Assembly: GCA_903871735.1 (NCBI GenBank)
Contig: CAIQHU010000005.1
Coordinates: 1-64,000, forward strand
Reading direction: 5' to 3'
DNA: 64,000 nt
Origin: an uncultured beta proteobacterium
GTDB taxonomy: Bacteria > Pseudomonadota > Gammaproteobacteria > Burkholderiales > Burkholderiaceae
Positions within the stretch are counted from its first letter, which is position 1; every line of letters starts with the position of its first letter. The notes under the pieces are model-generated. The model did no database searches, was not told where the DNA came from, and saw nothing but the letters and a program-made list of their open reading frames with translations. Of the stretch, positions 61,468 to 64,000 are shown one piece after another. The translations under genes were made by a program, and so were the position numbers.

Positions 61468-63891
61468 TCAATGCTTTAAAACTTCCGATTTGGTGGTGCT
61501 AACCGGTGTTTCAACAGGAGTATCTTTCGCAATGGTCACAATCTCTTCAGGTAAGGGTTTAGGAATTGTCTCCAGTGCCAGTTCGAGAACTTTATCAATC
61601 CAGCGAACTGGAATGATTTCAATGGCATTTTTGACAATATCAGGAATTTCAGTCAAGTCTTTGACGTTATCTTCAGGAATCAGTACGGTTTTAATTCCCC
61701 CACGATGCGCCGCAAGCAGTTTTTCTTTTAAGCCACCAATCGGTAAGACCTCGCCACGAAGGGTTATTTCACCAGTCATCGCCACGTCCGCTTTAACCGG
61801 TATGCCAGTTAAAATAGAGACAAGGGCTGTTGATATGGCGATACCGGCTGAAGGTCCATCCTTTGGGGTTGCACCTTCAGGGAAATGGATATGAATATCC
61901 TTTTTTTCAAACTGTTCTTCGCTAATCCCGAGCGCTTTAGATCTTGAGCGCACCACCGTTCGGGCTGCCTCTACAGACTCTTTCATCACATCACCAATTG
62001 AGCCGGTACGAATAATATTCGCTTTCCCGGGCATTAAAGCTGCTTCGATCGTTAACAAATCACCACCGACCTCGGTCCAAGCTAGCCCAGTTACTTGTCC
62101 TATTTGATTTTGTTTGTTGGCTAGGCCAAAGTCAAAGCGCTTCACGGATAAAAACTTCTCTAAATTTTCGGCCTGAATAACGATTGGTGCAGCCTCACTT
62201 TTTAGAAGCAATAGCTTGACTACTTTTCGACAAATCTTACTAATTTCTCTTTCCAAAGAGCGCACACCTGCTTCGCGCGTGTAGTAGCGAATAATATCCA
62301 AGATGGCAGATTCTTGGACATCTATTTCACCATTTTTCAAACCATTATTTTTAATTTGTTTTGGCAATAAATACTTCATTGCAATATGCGTTTTTTCGTC
62401 TTCTGTATAGCCAGCAAGACGAATGACTTCCATTCGGTCCAGTAATGGACCTGGAATGTTGAGCGAATTCGATGTCGCCACGAACATCACATCAGAAAGA
62501 TCAAAGTCCACCTCAACGTAATGATCTTGGAAAGTATGGTTTTGTTCAGGATCTAGAACTTCTAACATCGCACTTGCTGGATCACCTCTAAAGTCAGTAC
62601 CCATCTTGTCAATTTCATCTAGCAAGAATAAAGGATTACGAACTCCCGCTTTTGATAAGTTGGTGAGGATTTTTCCAGGCATAGAGCCGATATAGGTTCG
62701 GCGGTGTCCGCGGATTTCAGACTCATCACGCACGCCACCAAGAGCCATGCGCACAAACTTTCGATTGGTTGCCTTGGCAATAGATTGTCCTAAAGACGTT
62801 TTGCCAACACCAGGAGGCCCAACTAAGCAGAGTATAGGGGCCTTTACTTTATCAACGCGTTGCTGAACTGCAAGATATTCTAGGATTCTTTCTTTAACTT
62901 TATCTAATCCATAGTGATCGTCATTGAGCACGATTTCAGCATGGTTGAGATCATTATTGACTTTACTTTTCTTTTTCCAAGGCAAGTTAATCAAGGTATC
63001 TAAGTAGTTTCTAACGACAGTAGCCTCGGCCGACATGGGCGACATCAACTTAAGTTTTTTCAACTCAGACTCAGCTTTTTTGAGAGCCTCCTTAGGCATC
63101 TTTGCTAATTTAATTTTTTTCTCAAGCTCATCTAGATCGGCACCTTCTTCGCCCTCTCCTAACTCCTTTTGAATCGCTTTTACTTGTTCGTTCAGATAGT
63201 ATTCACGTTGGCTTTTTTCCATTTGACGCTTCACACGCCCACGAATTCTTTTTTCAACTTGCAAAATATCAATTTCACTTTCCAGTTGCCCAAGCAAACT
63301 CTCAAGGCGCTTGATCACATCGGCCATTTCTAGAAGGTGTTGTTTTTGATCGAGTTTAATAGGTAGGTGTGCGCAAATTGTGTCAGCTAGGCGAGAGGCG
63401 TCATCAATCCCGCTTAATGAAGCCAAAATTTCTTGTGGTATTTTTTTGTTTAATTTGACGTACTGGTCAAATTGAGCCACGATTGCCCTCTTTAGTGCCT
63501 CAGTTTCGGATTGATCCAGAGTATGAAGAGACTGGGGAGTCGCTTCGCAATTAAAGTACCCTAAAGAATCTTCAATTTGGCTTATTTCTGCACGCTGGGT
63601 TCCTTCGACAAGAACTTTTACAGTACCATCGGGGAGTTTTAGCATTTGTAAAATATTAGCGATACATCCGACTGCATATAAATCAAGGGCCGTTGGCTCA
63701 TCTTTCGAAGCTGTTTTTTGAGCCACTAGAAGAATACTTTTTCCGGTCTCCATCGCGGCTTCTAGGGCCTTAATAGATTTTGGTCGACCTACAAATAAAG
63801 GCATCACCATATGCGGAAAGACCACAACATCTCGAAGTGGTAGTAGTGGCAATTGAATCGGTTCTGTGGGTAGTAGCAAATTGCCAGGCAT
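61468..63891 (-). CDS. lon: ATP-dependent Lon protease
   Basis: Lon degrades misfolded and regulatory proteins in the cytosol. The 807-residue protein has the N-terminal LON substrate domain (LPLLPLRDVVVFPHMVMPLFV), a coiled coil (RVKRQMEKSQREYYLNEQ), the AAA+ module with Walker A GPPGVGKTSLGQS near residue 357 and Walker B PLFLLDEIDKM, and the protease domain with the catalytic Ser in TPKDGPSAGIAI and Lys in GGLKEKLLAAHRGG. GGAGAA precedes the ATG. No clear heat-shock promoter is visible in the 109 bases upstream. Confidence 0.98.
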   Translation of the reverse strand: MPGNLLLPTEPIQLPLLPLRDVVVFPHMVMPLFVGRPKSIKALEAAMETGKSILLVAQKTASKDEPTALDLYAVGCIANILQMLKLPDGTVKVLVEGTQRAEISQIEDSLGYFNCEATPQSLHTLDQSETEALKRAIVAQFDQYVKLNKKIPQEILASLSGIDDASRLADTICAHLPIKLDQKQHLLEMADVIKRLESLLGQLESEIDILQVEKRIRGRVKRQMEKSQREYYLNEQVKAIQKELGEGEEGADLDELEKKIKLAKMPKEALKKAESELKKLKLMSPMSAEATVVRNYLDTLINLPWKKKSKVNNDLNHAEIVLNDDHYGLDKVKERILEYLAVQQRVDKVKAPILCLVGPPGVGKTSLGQSIAKATNRKFVRMALGGVRDESEIRGHRRTYIGSMPGKILTNLSKAGVRNPLFLLDEIDKMGTDFRGDPASAMLEVLDPEQNHTFQDHYVEVDFDLSDVMFVATSNSLNIPGPLLDRMEVIRLAGYTEDEKTHIAMKYLLPKQIKNNGLKNGEIDVQESAILDIIRYYTREAGVRSLEREISKICRKVVKLLLLKSEAAPIVIQAENLEKFLSVKRFDFGLANKQNQIGQVTGLAWTEVGGDLLTIEAALMPGKANIIRTGSIGDVMKESVEAARTVVRSRSKALGISEEQFEKKDIHIHFPEGATPKDGPSAGIAISTALVSILTGIPVKADVAMTGEITLRGEVLPIGGLKEKLLAAHRGGIKTVLIPEDNVKDLTEIPDIVKNAIEIIPVRWIDKVLELALETIPKPLPEEIVTIAKDTPVETPVSTTKSEVLKH

Positions 63892-64000
63892 TTTAAATTC
63901 TCCAAAAAGTCGGAAATAAACAAAAACATCGCTTCTGTAACTAAATATAGCTGTTTTGATGAATTACAAGTCTAGAATACACTTTTTTATCAATAATCTA

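Overview
The window is a gene-dense, AT-rich chromosomal segment of a betaproteobacterium. Gene order (dapD-yffB-dapE, smc-zipA-ligA, rpsB-tsf-pyrH-frr-uppS-cdsA-dxr-rseP-bamA-skp-lpxD-fabZ-lpxA-lpxB-rnhB, smpB/ratA-rnfH-guaB-guaA, msrB-yciB-bolA-ppiC, lon-tRNA-Val-ppiD) and the protein sequences point to Burkholderiaceae. The low GC, very tight packing and shortened envelope proteins suggest a small-genome freshwater lineage such as Polynucleobacter. The genus is inferred from recall, not from a search.

Layout. 1-1400: lysine/diaminopimelate genes on the minus strand. 1536-8257: smc, zipA and ligA on the plus strand. 8341-11760: glnD and map on the minus strand. 11989-27311: a long plus-strand run covering translation (rpsB, tsf, frr), UMP kinase, isoprenoid and phospholipid precursors (uppS, cdsA, dxr), outer-membrane assembly (rseP, bamA, skp), lipid A (lpxD, fabZ, lpxA, lpxB), rnhB and an RNA methyltransferase. 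27374-30647: divergent ppsR/ppsA. 30745-35253: smpB, then ratA-rnfH-guaB-guaA. 35254-40396: an accessory stretch behind guaA with a decayed toxin-antitoxin pair, two solute-binding proteins, a DUF455 ferritin-like protein, an aminoglycoside-phosphotransferase-like kinase and two hotdog thioesterases. 40465-44736: queE-queD-tadA-ldcA and a YbiT-type ABC-F protein. 44748-48743: minus-strand DUF1289/gloA and tmk-holB-tatD-ankyrin. 48839-53324: ygfZ, an NRDE protein, a third thioesterase, msrB-yciB-bolA-ppiC. 53543-63891: a spermidine-synthase-like gene, purL, an ABC ATPase, tesA, ppiD, tRNA-Val(UAC) and lon.

How the genes fit together. Most of the window is core metabolism and envelope biogenesis. 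BamA, Skp, PpiD, the PpiC-type isomerase and RseP belong to outer-membrane protein biogenesis and stress signalling. Dxr, UppS and CdsA feed isoprenoids and lipids, and LpxA/B/D start lipid A. GuaB/GuaA and PurL serve purine synthesis. QueE/QueD serve queuosine, and TadA makes tRNA inosine.

I found no intact mobile element, CRISPR array, defence system or biosynthetic cluster, and I do not believe the window holds a large undescribed system. The observations most worth checking are: a toxin-antitoxin remnant whose antitoxin is stopped in its DNA-binding helix by an apparent CAA-to-TAA change, just behind guaA (a known island integration site); an RseP that appears to lack its second PDZ domain; a PpiD that appears to lack its parvulin domain; the absence of mltG between ygfZ and tmk; and a clear stem-loop leader upstream of rpsB.
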